DNA from: Adiantum capillus-veneris
Lineage: Eukaryota; Streptophyta; Polypodiopsida; Polypodiales; Pteridaceae
Length of the DNA: 64,000 nt
Direction: 5' to 3'
NCBI GenBank assembly: GCA_014529385.2
Contig: CM043944.1
Location: 59,074,268 to 59,138,267 of the forward strand
Positions within the stretch are counted from its first letter, which is position 1. Every line of letters begins with the position of its first letter. Positions 10,800-24,544 of this stretch are shown one piece after another. The notes under the pieces were generated by a model. The model had not been told where the DNA came from. It did no database searches and saw only the letters and a program-made list of their open reading frames with translations. A program made the translations under genes and the position numbers.

Positions 10800-13700
10800 A
10801 CAATGGAGTGTAGGTTGGACAAGTGGTGGACCTCTAAGCCAAACCATCCATGCTACCAAACATAGTAGCTATGCTCCATTGAAACACGCAGCTTGACGAT
10901 AGAGCTTATTTCTCTCCATGTTTCAATGGACCTTAGCTTGGACAATGGTGGAGCTTTCTTCTCTTCATGTTCTCATGGATCCTACCTTGGAAAAGTGGTG
11001 GATCTTTTTCTCTCTACGTTTCAACTTGGACAAGTGGTGGAGCTTTGCTTCTCTTTATGTTCCAATGGAGCCTAGCTTGGACAAGTGCTAGAGCTGTGCA
11101 GTCTTGAGATGCTCCAATAAATCTAGCATGGACAATTGGTGGACCTTCAAAGAATACCTCTCATGGACAACATATCATGGGTTATCTAGGTGGTGAAGAA
11201 AAACCATTCAAGTTATAGTCTTAGCGGTTGGGTTTAGACTCATAATACGAACTGGGTGGACCTTGCACCTAGATACTAGAATGAATAAGTCATGCACCTT
11301 TTATCATTTCTCCACACCCATCTTAGACAAGCAGTATACCTTACATTTCTATGGCTAGGCATGTTGTGGCTTACTAGACCAAACCGTCTACTATCTATGA
11401 AGTGCAACTTGGACATGTAGTGGACCTTCATACAAAAAACTGAATGTATAACATAGCTTGGGTTCTCCATGTTTTAATGGAGCCTAGTTTGAATTTATGG
11501 TAAAGCTTACTTTTTTCCCAGTCTCAATGGATCCTAGCTTTTCCAAGTGGTGTAGCTTGCTTCTTGCCATGTTTCACAAAAACATGGAGGTGGAGCTTTT
11601 CTTCTATGCTAGCTCCAATAGAGATGGCTTGGACAAGTGGTGGAGCTTTGATTCTATTCATGTTCCAATAGAGTTAACTTAGAGAAGCAGTGAACCTTCA
11701 AACAAAACCCCTCATTGAAAACATATCAAGGGTTTTCTAAATCATGAAAAAACCATTCAAGCTATAGCCTTAGAGGTTGGGTGTGGACCTTGTACCTACG
11801 ATGGGTAGGTGGTGGACCTATTATTATTTCTCCACATCCATCTTAGACAAGTGATAAATCTTGTATTTCTAAGGATAGGCACATTGTGAACTACTAGACT
11901 AAACAATCTACTATCTATGAAGAGTAGCTTGGACAAGTGGTGGACCTTCAGACAAGAAACTTAATGTACATCATAGCATGGGTTCTCCATGTTCTAATGA
12001 AGCCTAGTTTGGACATATGGTGAAGCTTGCTTTTGTCCTAGTTTCAATGGAGCCTAGCTTGGCCAAGTGGTGGGCCTTGTATATCTCCATGCTTCAAAGA
12101 AGCATACAAGATGGATAGGTGGTGGAGATTTAATTATATCCATGTAGTGGTAGACCTTCAAGAAAATTTATTTATGGGATCAACATGTCATGGGTTATCC
12201 ACATAGTGAAATAAAACTAGTCAAGGTATAGCATTACAAGGTGGACCATGCTACTAAAGACTGGACAAATTGTGGAGCTATATACTAAAACACCTATTAT
12301 TTGTGAATCTCAACTTGGACAAGTGGTAGATCTTTGCTTCTCTCCATGTTTTGATGAGCCTAGCTTGGACAAGTGCTAGAGATGTTCTTCTCTCCATGTT
12401 TTGATGAGCCTAGCTTGGACAAGTGCTAGAGATTTTCTTCTCTCCATGTTTTGATGAGCCTAGATTGGACGAGTTGTGGGCCTTGAAACAAAACCCTCTA
12501 TATAGGTTGAGAAACAAAAACCATTCAAGATTTAGATTTACAGACTGGACAAGTGGTGGACCTTGCACCTAGATATTAGGATGAGTAAGTCATGCACCTT
12601 TTACCATTTCTCCATGCCCATATTAGGCTATGCATGTTGTGGACTATTAGACTACACCATCTACTATCCTATGAATTGTAGCTTGAATGTGTGGTGGAAC
12701 TTCACACAAAAAACTCAATGTATAGCATAGCTTGGTTTCTCCATGTTTTAATGTAGCCTAGTTTGGACATATGATAAATCTTTGCCAAGTGGTGGAGCTT
12801 GCTTCTTTCCATGTGTCAAAGAAGCACAGTAGCAAAGAAGCACAGGTAGAATAGGTGATGCATCTTTTCTTCTATGCTAGGTCCAATAGAGCTAGCTTGG
12901 AGAAGTGGTGGATCTTTGCTTCTATTCATGTTCAAATAGAGCAATCCTGGACACGTGGTGAACCTTCAAAAAAATCCCTCATAGGCTATCCAAATGGTGA
13001 AAAAAAACCATTCAAGATAAAGCCTTATAAAATGGGTGTGGACATTGCACCTACTAGGATGGACAAGTGGTAAACCTATCTCTATTTCTCCAAGTTCATC
13101 TTAGACAAGTGGTATACCTTGTATTTATAAGGATAGGTACATTGTGGACTACTAGACTAAACTGTCTACTATCTATGAAGTGTAGTTTGGACAAGTGGTG
13201 GACCTTCAGACAAAAAACTTAATGTACAACAGAACTTCCATGTGTTCTAATGGAGCCGAGTCTAGACATATGGTAAAGATTTCATTTGTCCTATATTCAA
13301 TGGATCCTAGATTGGCCAAGTGGTGGAGCTGGTATCTCTCCATGCTTCAAAGAAGCATAGCGGAGATAGGTGGTGGAGCTTTTCTTCTATCCATTGCTTC
13401 AATGGAGCTAGCTTGGACAAGTGGTGGACCTTCAAGCAATGCAAGGTGGACCATGCTACTAAAGTTTGAGAAACTGTTGGAGCTTTACACTAAACCATCT
13501 ACTATCTATGTATCTAAGCTTATACAAGTGGTAGAGCTTTGCTTCTCTCCATGTTTTGATCAGTCTATCTTGTACAAGTTGTAGATCTTTTCTTCTCGCC
13601 ATGTTTTGATGAGCTTAGATTGGACAAGTGGTAGACCTTGAAAAAAAACCCTTTGTATAGGTTGAGAAAGAAAAACCACTCAAGATTTAGCTTTACAAGA

Positions 13701-15378
13701 TAGACAAGTGGTGGATTGTGCGCTTAATTTCTAAAAATGAATAAGTCATGTACCTTTTATCATTTCTCCATGCCCATCTTAGACAAACAGTATACCTTGC
13801 ATTTCTCAGGCTAAGCATGTTGACATTGTGGACTTCTAGAGTAAACCATTTACTATATATGAAGTGTAGCTTAGACAAGTGATGGACCTTCAAGAAAAAC
13901 ACTCAATGTACAACATATATTAGATGTTTCAATGGAGCCCAATTTGTACATATGGTAAAGCTTACTTTCATCCCAACCTCAATTGATTTGAGCTTGGCCA
14001 AGTGGTGGAGCTTGTTTCTTTCCATGTTTAAAATAAGCACATATAGAATAGGTAATGGAGTTTTTCTTCTATGCTAGCTCCAATAGAGGTATCTTGGACA
14101 AGTGGTGGAGCTTTGCTTCTTTTCATGTTCCCATAGAGCTAGCTTGGTCAAGTGGTAAACCTTCAAACAAAACTCCTCATTGAAAATATATCAGAGGCTA
14201 TCCAAGTGGTGAAAAAAACCCATTAAAGATAAAGGCTTAGGAAACGGGTGTCGACGTTGCACCTAGGATGGACAAGTGGCGAACCTATTACTATTTCTCC
14301 AAGTTCATCTTAGACAAGTGGTATACCTTGTATTTCTAAGGATAGGTACATTGTGGACTACTAGACTAAACCGTCTACTATCTATCAAGTGTAGCTTGGA
14401 CAAGTGGTGTACCTTCAGACAAAAAATTCAATGTACAACATAGCATGGATTCCGTATGTTCTAATGGAGCCAAGTCTAGACATATGGTAAAGCTTGCATT
14501 TATCCTAGATTCAATGGATCCTAGCTTGGCCAAGTGGTGGAGCTTGTATCTGTCCATGCTTCAAAGAAGCATAGCTGAGATAGGTGGTGGAGCTTTTCTT
14601 CTGTCCATGCTTCAATGGAGCTAGCTTGGACAAGTGGTGAAACTTCAAGCATTACAAGGTGGACCATGCTACTAAAGGTTGGACAACTGGTGGAGGTTTA
14701 TACTAAACCATCTACTATCTATGTATCTAAGCTTCACCAAGTAGTAGAGCTTTACTTCTCTCCATGTTTTCAACAGTCTAGCTTGGACAAGTGGTAGAGA
14801 TTTTATTTTCTCCATGTTCTCATGAGCTTAGATTCGACGACTGGTAGAACTTGAAATAAAACCGTTTGTATAGGTTGAGAAATAGAAACCATTCAAGATT
14901 TAGCTTTACAAGAATAGACAAGTGGTGAATTGTGTGCTTAGATCCTAAGAATAAAAAAATCAATCACCTTTTATCATTTCTCCATGCCCATTTTAGACAA
15001 GCGGTATGCCTTGTATTTTTGGGCTAAGCATGTTGACATTGTGGACTACCAGAGTAAACCGTCTACTATCTATGAAGTGTAGCTTGGACAAGTGGTGGAC
15101 CTTCATGTAAAAAACTCAATGTACAACATATCTTAGATTCTCGTTGTTTTAATGGAGCCCAATTTGGACATATGGTACAGCTTAATTTTTTTCCGATATC
15201 AATTGATTTAAGCTTGGCCAAGTGGTGGAGCTTGCTTCTTTTCATGTTTTAAAGAAACACAGATAGAATAGGTGATGGAGTTTTTCTTCTATGCTAGGTC
15301 CAATAGAGCTAGCTTGAACAAGTGGTGGAGCTTTGCTTCTATTCATGTTCCAATAGACCTACCTTGGACGAGTGGTGG
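10800..15378. repeat. Tandem array 2 with higher-order structure
   Basis: Basic units of about 50-55 bp carry variants of CTTGGACAAGTGGTGGAGCT followed by CTTCTCTCCATGTTTCAATG. They are organised into a higher-order unit. The marker ATAAGT-CATGCACCTTTTA-CATTTCTCCA recurs at about 11281, 12581, 13738 and 14951, and CTACTATCTATGAAG recurs between those markers. The higher-order period is about 1.16-1.3 kb. The core is shared with array 1 (6630-8640), so both arrays come from one ancestral satellite. There are no genes. Confidence 0.8.
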
Positions 15379-15399
15379 ACGCAGGAGCAGGAGGCAGGT

Positions 15400-15890
15400 T
15401 TGTTTGTTTAAATTTTTTTTAAAAAAACCAAAAATAATAAAACACACAAATAAATTTAAAAACACACATAAATAAAAAGTAAACACAAAAACACACAAAA
15501 ATTACATTAAAAATTTCAAAATTTCAAAAAGGCTCACAAAAATTCAAAAACTCACAAAATAAATTAATAAAATACTCAAATAATCAAAAAACACATACAA
15601 AAATACCAAAATGAACACCAATAATAAATAAAACACAAAGAAAAATCTAAAAAACACTCAAAAAATCAAAACATGCACAAAATTACTAAAAAGCACAAAA
15701 ATATAAAAAACACACAAAAATAATTCTAAAAAGAAAACACAAAACAATCACCAAACACAAAAAAAAATAGAAAAACACAGAAAATAAATAAAATACACCA
15801 ATATAAATAAAAAAAATCAAATCTTATCAAACAAAAAAACCTAAAAATGTAAAAAAATTAAAAAATTTAAACTAACACTCAAAAAAAATT
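15400..15890. repeat. A-rich low-complexity tract
   Basis: Almost entirely A with interspersed CACA and AAT motifs on the plus strand (T-rich on the minus strand). It looks like degenerate internal sequence of the minus-strand LTR element whose primer site is at 17212. Confidence 0.6.
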
Positions 15891-16621
15891 TGCCCCAGCA
15901 CTTCACAATTCACTCAAATTAGGCGATTTATCAATTTTCTGAGCATAATTAGCACATTTGAGTAAAAATTAGCAAAAATTACCAAAAATTACCAAAACAT
16001 TACCAAAAATTATCAGAAAAGTCTCAAAAATTCTAGATCAGCCCACCGACCTAAACATTCGCAATGAAGCAATCGAAACACTGAAATTGATCACTTAATT
16101 AATCAAAATCGCACAAAACATCATTCTTTAAGCACACAAATCGTCTCGAAACTGCGCTTAAATGAACACAAAAATCACCCTTTCTTGCACAATGACTAAT
16201 CGCACTCAAAACAGCATTTTGCATCAAATAAACATCAATTCGAGCATCCAAATCTCAAATTTAATCAATCATTAACACGCTTTCTGCATCAAATCATGCA
16301 CATAAGCATACATAACCAAATTTGACCGAATTTCGAGAGCATTCGGTGTCACAACGGAATTAGAAAAACATAACCATAACTCATTGACAACCATAAAATG
16401 CTTCTCATAAGCAAATTGGACTCCAAAACAGCCCCAAATTGCCCCAAATTAGGCACTTCTGCCTACACACAAGCAGGCATAAACCGCACCTAGTTTTGCA
16501 TTTTATGAATGCACATGGTTCATGAACCAAATCTGCACATAAAATCAGAAAATTAGCATTAATTTCAACACCTTAATTAGCCACAAACTCAGCGATTAAG
16601 CACTTGATTAGTGCCCAACAC

Positions 16622-16664
<43 letters not shown>

Positions 16665-17211
16665 GATCCCGTAAAATCACCTACACACAACCAACACAAA
16701 AGTCAATGTGTAGCATCGTTCAGCATGAATGTAAACACATAATCCTCATGGACATGCATCAAATAATCAATACAAATCAGTACTTTGCAAAATGCCCAAA
16801 TAATTAGTGAAAAATTAGTGAATGAAATTAGTGATTAATAGGTGATTTCGGCTACGATTTGCGCACAATTGGAGTAGGATATGAGTGTGTGGATCACATA
16901 GGCATGTTGTCCATACACCCAACTCACTTTCTACTTGTGTGTAGTACAAAAAACACTTATCAATCAACGGGAAGTTAGCATCAAAATTAGTGAAAATTAG
17001 TGAATTTGATGGTCAAAATCAAGAACTAATGATGTGTGTGGGTTGTTTTGTGATGTTCTAAGCATAATCAATGCTAACCCAAGCACTAATCACACTAAAA
17101 ACCACTCAATTAATCAACACACCTAATCTAAAAACTAACAAAATTAACAAAAAATTAGGGAAATTAGTGTCTCCTAATCACACCAATGGCACCTCTAGCT
17201 TAGGCAATCGC
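15891..17211 (-). mobile_element. Non-coding internal region of a minus-strand LTR element
   Basis: Lies directly downstream (minus sense) of the primer-binding site at 17212-17229. It is rich in repeats of AAATTAGTGA and CACAAAATT and has a (GT)n run at 16625-16662. No gag or pol homology is seen on either strand, so this part is either untranslated leader or a non-autonomous element. The left end is lost into the A-rich tract and array 2; no second LTR was found. Confidence 0.45.
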
Positions 17212-17229
17212 TCCCCGGTAGCGGCGCCA
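17212..17229 (-). other. Primer-binding site, tRNA-Asp type
   Basis: Read on the minus strand it is TGGCGCCGCTACCGGGGA, one base inside the LTR edge. Its complement ends in CCA and differs at two positions from the 3' end of plant tRNA-Asp as I remember it. This fixes the direction of the element as minus. Confidence 0.7.
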
Positions 17230-17230
17230 A

Positions 17231-19084
17231 TGTTGGGACGTCATCCTAGCATAGGGAGGACATCAACATAATGTCAATCCGATACAGTATCCTTTCAAAA
17301 CTTCATTAACAAAGAAATACACAACAGGAACACAAAATCCTTATTCTCAACACACACACCTTCCTTCCCTACCTTTCCTACAATTGAAATTGCACCACAA
17401 AAGAAGCACATAGTGCCATTCAAGCTTAGTGTATGGCATTCCCTGGCAGCGGCAACAAAAATGTGCGCGTCTGTCGCACGTGTCAATGCAAGGAACTTGC
17501 CGATACACTGTGTGCGAGCCACAAATGGCTCCAAGCACACAATGACGGGAGCAAAGCGAACCCCGAACCCCGACGGCCTCTTAAACACCGGGGACCGAAT
17601 GGCGTGCCTCGAGCCTGTCATGGTAAAGCAAACAGGGGGTACCACCTAGCTTCAGCGGCTAGGATGCAAACAACACACCACCATAACAAAGTTTTCATCC
17701 AAGAGAGATGGATGCTTGGGAGTAATGATGAAGAGGAAAGGGAATGAGATCAAGTGTGAGAGAGGGAGAGAGAGTGAGGGAGGGGGTATAGCGGCTTAGT
17801 ACTTAGGCACCACAAAAGGATGGCGAATCCGCACACTCTTCACACATACACAAGCTCACTCCAAACACAAGACTAGGTGGCGATTCCGCACACCTCACAT
17901 GGGCAAAACATTGCAAGAAAACATACTCACAAAACCTCAAGCTTTATTTAGAGAATAAGGCGATGAAATGGGGAGCATAGGGTAGGGGAATGAGAAGGGA
18001 GAGCGTGGTAGAGCACATGGCGGATAGGTGGGAGTTGATGGCGAAGACTCGCATGAGGGTTATGGCCATCATCCTTCATTTAGTTTGCCTTCATCTTCCA
18101 TAGCCCAAGGGTGTAGAGGTCATGCTCAAGACGAGCATGGTGATTGCGGTGATGGTGATGGTGTGGGTGTGTGTGTGTGGACTAGGCACACACAATGCAT
18201 AGTGTGTTCTTTGGTGATGTTGTGTGTGTTTGTAGTGTGATGGTGAACCCTCTTTATATAGGGTAGGAGGGGGGAAAAATTCTAGAATTTAGAAATGAAG
18301 AAATCATTATCTACACAGGCCATGTGACTGTGGGCCCCACTTGTCTGGCTGTGTGTATATGTGCCAGAACAGCAGTCTCATGAGAGAGAGACTAAGAGAG
18401 AGAGATGGGTGAATGGAAAAAAGAGAGGTGACATGGAGAATAAAGTAACTACAAGAGGGGAGAGAGGGGAGTGTGTTCAGAGGTGAATCTGTGTGCAGAT
18501 GTGTGTGAACGCAAGAAAATCAGGTAAACACTGGGTGGGGATGGGTCTTTGGGCACCTTTTTCAATGAAACTGAGTGTGTGTGAGTGTGGGGGAGGCCAT
18601 CTGGCTACAAGACAAGAGAGATTTCAAATTTTAGAGAGAGAGAGGGGGGTATTTGGATCATGGGAGAGTGTAGGAGAGAGAAAAGGGGGGCTGGGGTATA
18701 CTGTTTTGGAAGATAGGAGAGGTGGCATGTGAGTTAGGGTGAATTATTGGTAAGGACAGGGGGTGGGGTAGCTTCAAGGGAGAGAGAAAGGAGAAAGGAC
18801 AAGGGAAAGAGAGAGGGGGTTGACCTTTTGAGTGGAGGAGAGGAAAAGGGACACACGGCGGGCCAACAGTGAAGAAAAAGGAGGCAAGGTGGGGATGGGC
18901 TGCCCCGCAGGCATGAGGTGGCCTATTTTACCTTTCTTATATATTTACATAATCATACTTTATTTTTTTCTTACTTTTTCCAATGATTTTTATCACTCCC
19001 TCCCTAAGAGGGGGTTTTCATGGGGTGGGGATGAGAGAAGAGGGGTATGGGAGCTTGGCTTGTGAAAAGCCCCCATCAACAACA
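17231..19084 (-). mobile_element. Probable 5' LTR of the minus-strand element
   Basis: Begins TGTTGGGACG next to the primer site. A plausible outer end is the CAACA at 19077-19084, giving inverted TGTTG/CAACA ends and a length of about 1.85 kb. A minus-strand TATA box lies inside at 18253-18260, at the right place for a U3 promoter driving transcription towards the primer site. Inside are purine-rich GAGAGA blocks (18370-18880). The outer end is not confirmed because no second LTR copy is in the window. Confidence 0.5.
18253..18260 (-). promoter_or_regulatory. TATA box of the minus-strand LTR
   Basis: TATATAAA read on the minus strand, followed downstream by GAGGGTTCACC. It lies about 1.0 kb upstream of the primer-binding site. 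Confidence 0.5.
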
Positions 19085-19227
19085 AGCCTAAACTAGTAAG
19101 CTCAAAGATGGTGATGATGTGTCACTCACCGCTCTACGCTTGCTGTCGTGGAGGATTCCTCGCCGCGAAGAAGAAGGAGATGCCTCTACGCCGCGCTCAA
19201 CCGCCTCGCCATCATCATGCCGCCACA

Positions 19228-19239
19228 ATTCTCGATCGT

Positions 19240-19310
<71 letters not shown>

Positions 19311-19364
19311 CGCATACACACACAAGGAGGTGAAGAGCAAGAGAACTCTTCAATTCTCGATTGT

Positions 19365-19422
<58 letters not shown>

Positions 19423-19480
19423 GCATACACACACACACAAGGAGATGAAGAAGAAGAAGATGGAGATGGAGCAAGAGCAC
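19228..19480. repeat. Duplicated (CT)n block
   Basis: Two copies of AATTCTCGAT-GTGCTCTCTC, a long CT run, then CGCATACACACACAAGGAG and a GAAGAG-rich tail (about 19230-19350 and 19351-19480). All long frames here encode only Ser-Leu or Arg-Glu dipeptide runs. Confidence 0.85.
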
Positions 19481-19829
19481 TCTTCAATTGCACAAATGAG
19501 AGAATGAGTGAATTTTAGGTTTAGTTGGAATTTATATGAGCTCGTCCCATTCACACTTGGGCGCCCATGCTTAGCCAACTATCCCTTGAATGTTCTAGTT
19601 AGAGTGCGTCTCTCATTGGCGATCACTCTTACCCTTTTTCTATTGGACCGACAAGCCCGGTACCTGACTCTACCAAGTAAATAATACAATGTCCGTCGTA
19701 GGTGATAGGGTGTTCGTGAGCCATGAGGGTTAACAATGTTCTTTTACTCCACTTAAGCCACATTGTCCATTAAGTGGGAGGTTGTTAGGGTACGCCCAAG
19801 TGGCTAGCCATCACTAACCTCATTTATAC
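19481..19829. other. Spacer, no gene seen
   Basis: Unique-looking sequence between the CT block and the family A LTR; no coding signal. Confidence 0.6.
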
Positions 19830-21364
19830 TGATAGCCGTTTTTTTTTGCTATTCGGAATTGCCATAGTGAGCTACCTCACGCTATCAAAATCACCTAAAC
19901 ACTGTGGCTATCACTATTTTTTCATTGTACATAGGTGTGTGTGAGTTAGGAGACTTCTCCCATATCTCCTTAAAATCCCTCAGCTAGCTAGTCATTGGGT
20001 TAGTTGAGCCAAAAAATAGAAATATATTATGGTCCATTTGTGTGTAAATATTTCATTATATATAGGGTCTAACATACTTAGTTTCCTAAGTATGTTATAC
20101 TCACATTACCACTTTTTCCTTACCAGTGGACATACTCTTTATTATATAAATAAAAATTTTCATACAAGCCTCTGTAAATCTTGGTGTGAACCACTCCGAG
20201 AAAAAATCACAAAAATATCTTTCACCCAGTCATTCCCTTTACTAAATCACCATTTTTCTGCATGCATTCTTCTTAACTTCTTGTAAATAGTCCTAAACCA
20301 ATAAAAAAAATGAGGGCCATGTCATTTGATTCCTTATATTTATTTTTTACATTTTATATTTATATACAATTGACACTATTCTAGATTCCATGAATTCTTT
20401 ATATACTAACCTATTTTTTGCATGATATCCGTATATCATATTTGTAATAATCCTAATCCATGAGTATTTTCAAACCCTCAAGAATCTATTAGGTCATGCT
20501 CTTATGCAAGGATTGGCTCACTCTTGGAGGATTATGCAAATTCAATAAAAGCCATTGAAGACATTTCTAAGAGGAAAAACAGGAATTTTGGTGAGATTTT
20601 TGGCGTCTGCCTCCACTTCGAATTTGAGGATGTATCCAAAATGAAAAATTTAGCTGACAAGCTGAATAATCACCTCTACTTTCTTCATAATTTTTGGAGC
20701 TACAACCGATGAGATATGATCTTTTTGGTGGGTCCCAGTCTGTCCACTTTTTCTCACAAGTCACCCTAGTCTTCTCTCACTTTCCTTCACACTTCCACAC
20801 ACATACATACTCATTCCTATCCATACCTCACTCAAACATGCACCTTCCATGGTTTCTCTCACCCTCTTCACCATTAACCTTCCCTCTCACCTCCATTAGC
20901 TCTCATATAAGCTCTACAGGTACATATATCATCTCTATGCCTCTCTCTATTACCTCTAAATCACAATTTCTTCTTACCTCTTCTCTATATACATAAAATT
21001 CAGCATGTAAAACCATGCTTAGCGTCTGCTAATTAGGGATTCGCATCAACCACCATTAGCATTTTCATCATGGTGATTCAACCTTGGTGATGACAACGTA
21101 AGAAGAGAAGAAGAGGAGGAGGATTGGCAATCATTTCTGAGAACCTACACAGGTAAGTTCAAAACTTCTTCAAAGCTTCACCATCACAAGGATTCCATCA
21201 CTTAATTCACCCATCTTCAACCCATCCACCTCATTCTACCCATTGTAATATATCATTAATGTTTTAGTGATTATTAACACTAACCACTAACTTATTAGCA
21301 CAAAATATCCATTGACCTAACCATAAAAGGCACCTCACCTCAAGACATGTACATAAGAAAAACT

Positions 21365-21404
<40 letters not shown>

Positions 21405-22205
21405 AATATAGAAAATTTTTATAATTATTTTGGTATTTATTTAAATATTTCTACATAAGTGTGCGTTATTTTCCTATATATGCTATGTACATTTACTCAC
21501 CATTACCATAATATTTTTACCTGTGTATTCTATAAAACATCATTTCATGCAAGCTTCTCTTATTTTTGGGCGAGAATCCACTCCAACGGAAAACTTCAAA
21601 AATACCTTTCACCATCAGTCATTGCCATTCACTAAATTTCTATTTCCTAAAGGTATTTCTTATTATCTCTTGTAAATAAATATACTTCAATAAAAACAAA
21701 TGACGGTCCCTCATTTGATTCCTTATATTTTCATATATCTCTTTTTTCCATTTTATATTTATATATAGCTGATACTATTTTAGATTCCATAAATTGTTTA
21801 TATATACTAGCCTGTTTTTTTCCATCTTATCCATCTATTATATTTTGCATAATCCAGAACCATGCATATTTTCAAACCTCTAAGAATCAACTAGGTCATG
21901 ATCTCATGCAAGGAGGGGCTCACCTTTGGAGCCATATGCAAATTCAACAAATCGGGGGGGCACTGAAGACTTTTTGTGAAGAAAAACAGATATTTTGGTG
22001 GGATTTTTTATATCCATCTCCACTCCAAATTTGAAGCGGTGATCAACAGAAAAAATATGGAACAAAAGCTAAATAATCACCTCAAATTTTTTGGTGAGTT
22101 TTGGAGCAACCACCAGTGAGCTAGAATTTTTTGAGTGGACCCCAGTCTGCCCACTTTTCTCACAAGTAGCCCATAGTCTTCTCTTACCTCTTTCCACACT
22201 TCTAT

Positions 22206-22242
<37 letters not shown>

Positions 22243-22788
22243 CACACTCATTCCTCTCAATCCCTCACTCAAACGTGCACCTTTTATGGTTTCTCTCACA
22301 TTCTTGACCATTAACCTCCCCTCTTACTTCCATAGCTCTTATATGAACTCTACATGTACATACACCATCTCCATGCCTCTCTCTATTACTTCCAAAGTAC
22401 AATTCCGTCTTACCCCTTCTCTATATACATAAAATTCATGATGTAAACCATGTTTACCCTCTGCAAATTGAGATATCTCATCAACCGAATTTCCATTTCC
22501 ATCGCGGTAATCAACCTTGATGGCGGTGGCATAAAGAAGAGAAGAAGAAGAAGATGATCGATAGTCATTTTGGGAACCTACACAAGTAAGTACTTCTTCA
22601 AGATTCACCATCACGAGGATTTCCTCACTTCATTCAACCATCTTACTTCAACCATCCATCTCATTCTACCCATTGTAAATATATCATTAACTTTCTAGTG
22701 ATTTCTAACACTAACCACTAACATACTAACACAAAATAGCCATTGACCTAACCATAAAAGATACCTCACCTCAAGACATGTGCATAGT

Positions 22789-22844
<56 letters not shown>

Positions 22845-23341
22845 CCTTAAAACTCTACTTTCACCTTATCTACCATCAATAATGCTCTCTTTTGAGCCCA
22901 CATCCATGACTTAAGCAGACAAAGAAGGCCCGCAATGTTTTGATATTCAGAAAAAATCATAATCTTGATTTGTTAGCTTGTAAATTAGAATTTCCAATAA
23001 TCTTAATGAGGGGTCTCCAACCTAGAAATAGGCCCCTTTCCTTCTTGTAAAACAACCTGCAACAACACTCTATGCGTGAGGAGAGACTTAGGTGTAGCAA
23101 CCACTTTGTGAGCTTCACTCTTGGTGTGAGAGAAGCTTTCAAGCTACACATTGCAAGTGAGAGAGCGTGAGTTCAAAATCTCAAAACCACTATTGTATAT
23201 GTTCCTCCATCATCAATAAATTGAGGGTTGGTGCATCAAAGGCGTGATTCGATGTTCAAATCTTCGTCCTTCCACTTGTGCGATACGGTTTAGTGAATTC
23301 TAGGTGACTTGTGTATTTTGAGTTCTATCGTTTGATCTTGT
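19830..23341 (+). mobile_element. Left LTR of gypsy-type family A (3' truncated, internally duplicated)
   Basis: Starts TGATAGCCG, aligning with TGATAATCG at the start of the right LTR (26562). Homology between the two runs to CGTTTGATCTTGTTT at about 23341, where the left LTR stops and pol sequence follows at once. Its last 0.5 kb and the primer site are missing. It is about 1.3 kb longer than the matching part of the right LTR because an internal segment (about 20080-21390) is a diverged tandem duplicate of the following segment (about 21400-22790). The TATA region is mutated (CCTAGAAATAGG at about 23014, against CCTATAAATAGG in the other copies). A (CT)n run is at 22793-22840. Confidence 0.75.
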
Positions 23342-24544
23342 TTCAAGAGTTTCAATACTCTTTCAAGGTAGAAGATAGTGTGCGTGCACAACTGGCAGGG
23401 ATTCTCACTTATAGGGTACATGAGAAAGAGATTAAGGTGCCTGAAGTAAAAACCCTACCATTGCCACCACCTAAAAGTATTCCTAATGCTTTTACCTTGT
23501 TCTTTGATGGAGCTTTTCGACGAGTCACAGGAAAAGCAGGGGGAGGGCTAGTGTTGTTCAACCCAAGTGGAGAGGTGGTCATGAAAGAGAAGGTTAATCT
23601 ACCAGGTTCAACTAGCAACAATGAAGCAGAATACAACACACTACTTCATGGTTTGAAGATGTGCATTAGTCAAGGTATACAACGTTTCATGGTAAAGGAG
23701 GATGCACTTCTCATTGTGAAGCAAATCTTAGGCATTTGGGCATGCAAGAATGAAAGCTTAAGGACAAAAGCTCATGGGCCATTCGTAGGTTGTTTAATCA
23801 GTTTGAAGAAGTGTAATTATATCATATTCCTAGGAAACAAAATGAAGATGCCGATTTACTTGCACAACAAGCAGTTACATGTGTTGAGAAATAAGTGCAG
23901 GTCATCATGGTGGCAGCAACTGTCAAGCAACCGAGATACCAGGGATTGGAGTCATTGGCTCCCATTATTGGTTACATTTTGGAGGGCGAGTTTCCACAAG
24001 AATTTACAAAAGCTCAAAAGAGGAGACTCATGAAGAAGTCAAGTTTTTATCTCTTCCTAGAAGGCTCCCTCTATCAAAGAGGGAAGGATCAAGTGTGCAG
24101 AAGAGTACCAACTATCGAGGAAATTTCAGCCATTCTAAAAGGTTTGCATGAAGAGGCATGTGGCGGTCATTTTGCCCAAGAATTAACCGTGAAGAAGATT
24201 TTGCTTGCGGGATATGTTTAGCCAAGCTTGCATGTGGATGTCCAACATTGGTGTAAAAGTTGTCACAACTGTCAGGTAAATGGAAATAAAAGGCTAGTGC
24301 ATGGTCCAAGAATTAGACTAACTACTCATTACAAATGATTTTTTAAACCATACTCTGTAGCATTACATAACTCTCAAAAAATAAGGCTTTGTTGAGTTAT
24401 GTTGTGTTGTTGACCCACGGGTCAACACTCGCCCTTGGAATTCATGTCGTCCCTGACATGACCTTGGTGTCAATTTCGGTGCGGTCTTTGTTGTCGTTCT
24501 TGCTTTCTTGTGCTCCACTACTTTTACTTTTGTGAACCCACAGG

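Noticed and set aside
10800-15378. CRISPR-like array
   Set aside because: Units are diverged, spacers are not unique, and the context is a eukaryotic genome.
19088-19578. Arg-Glu and Ser-Leu rich frames of 60-136 codons on both strands
   Set aside because: All arise from the duplicated (CT)n block; no unique coding part.
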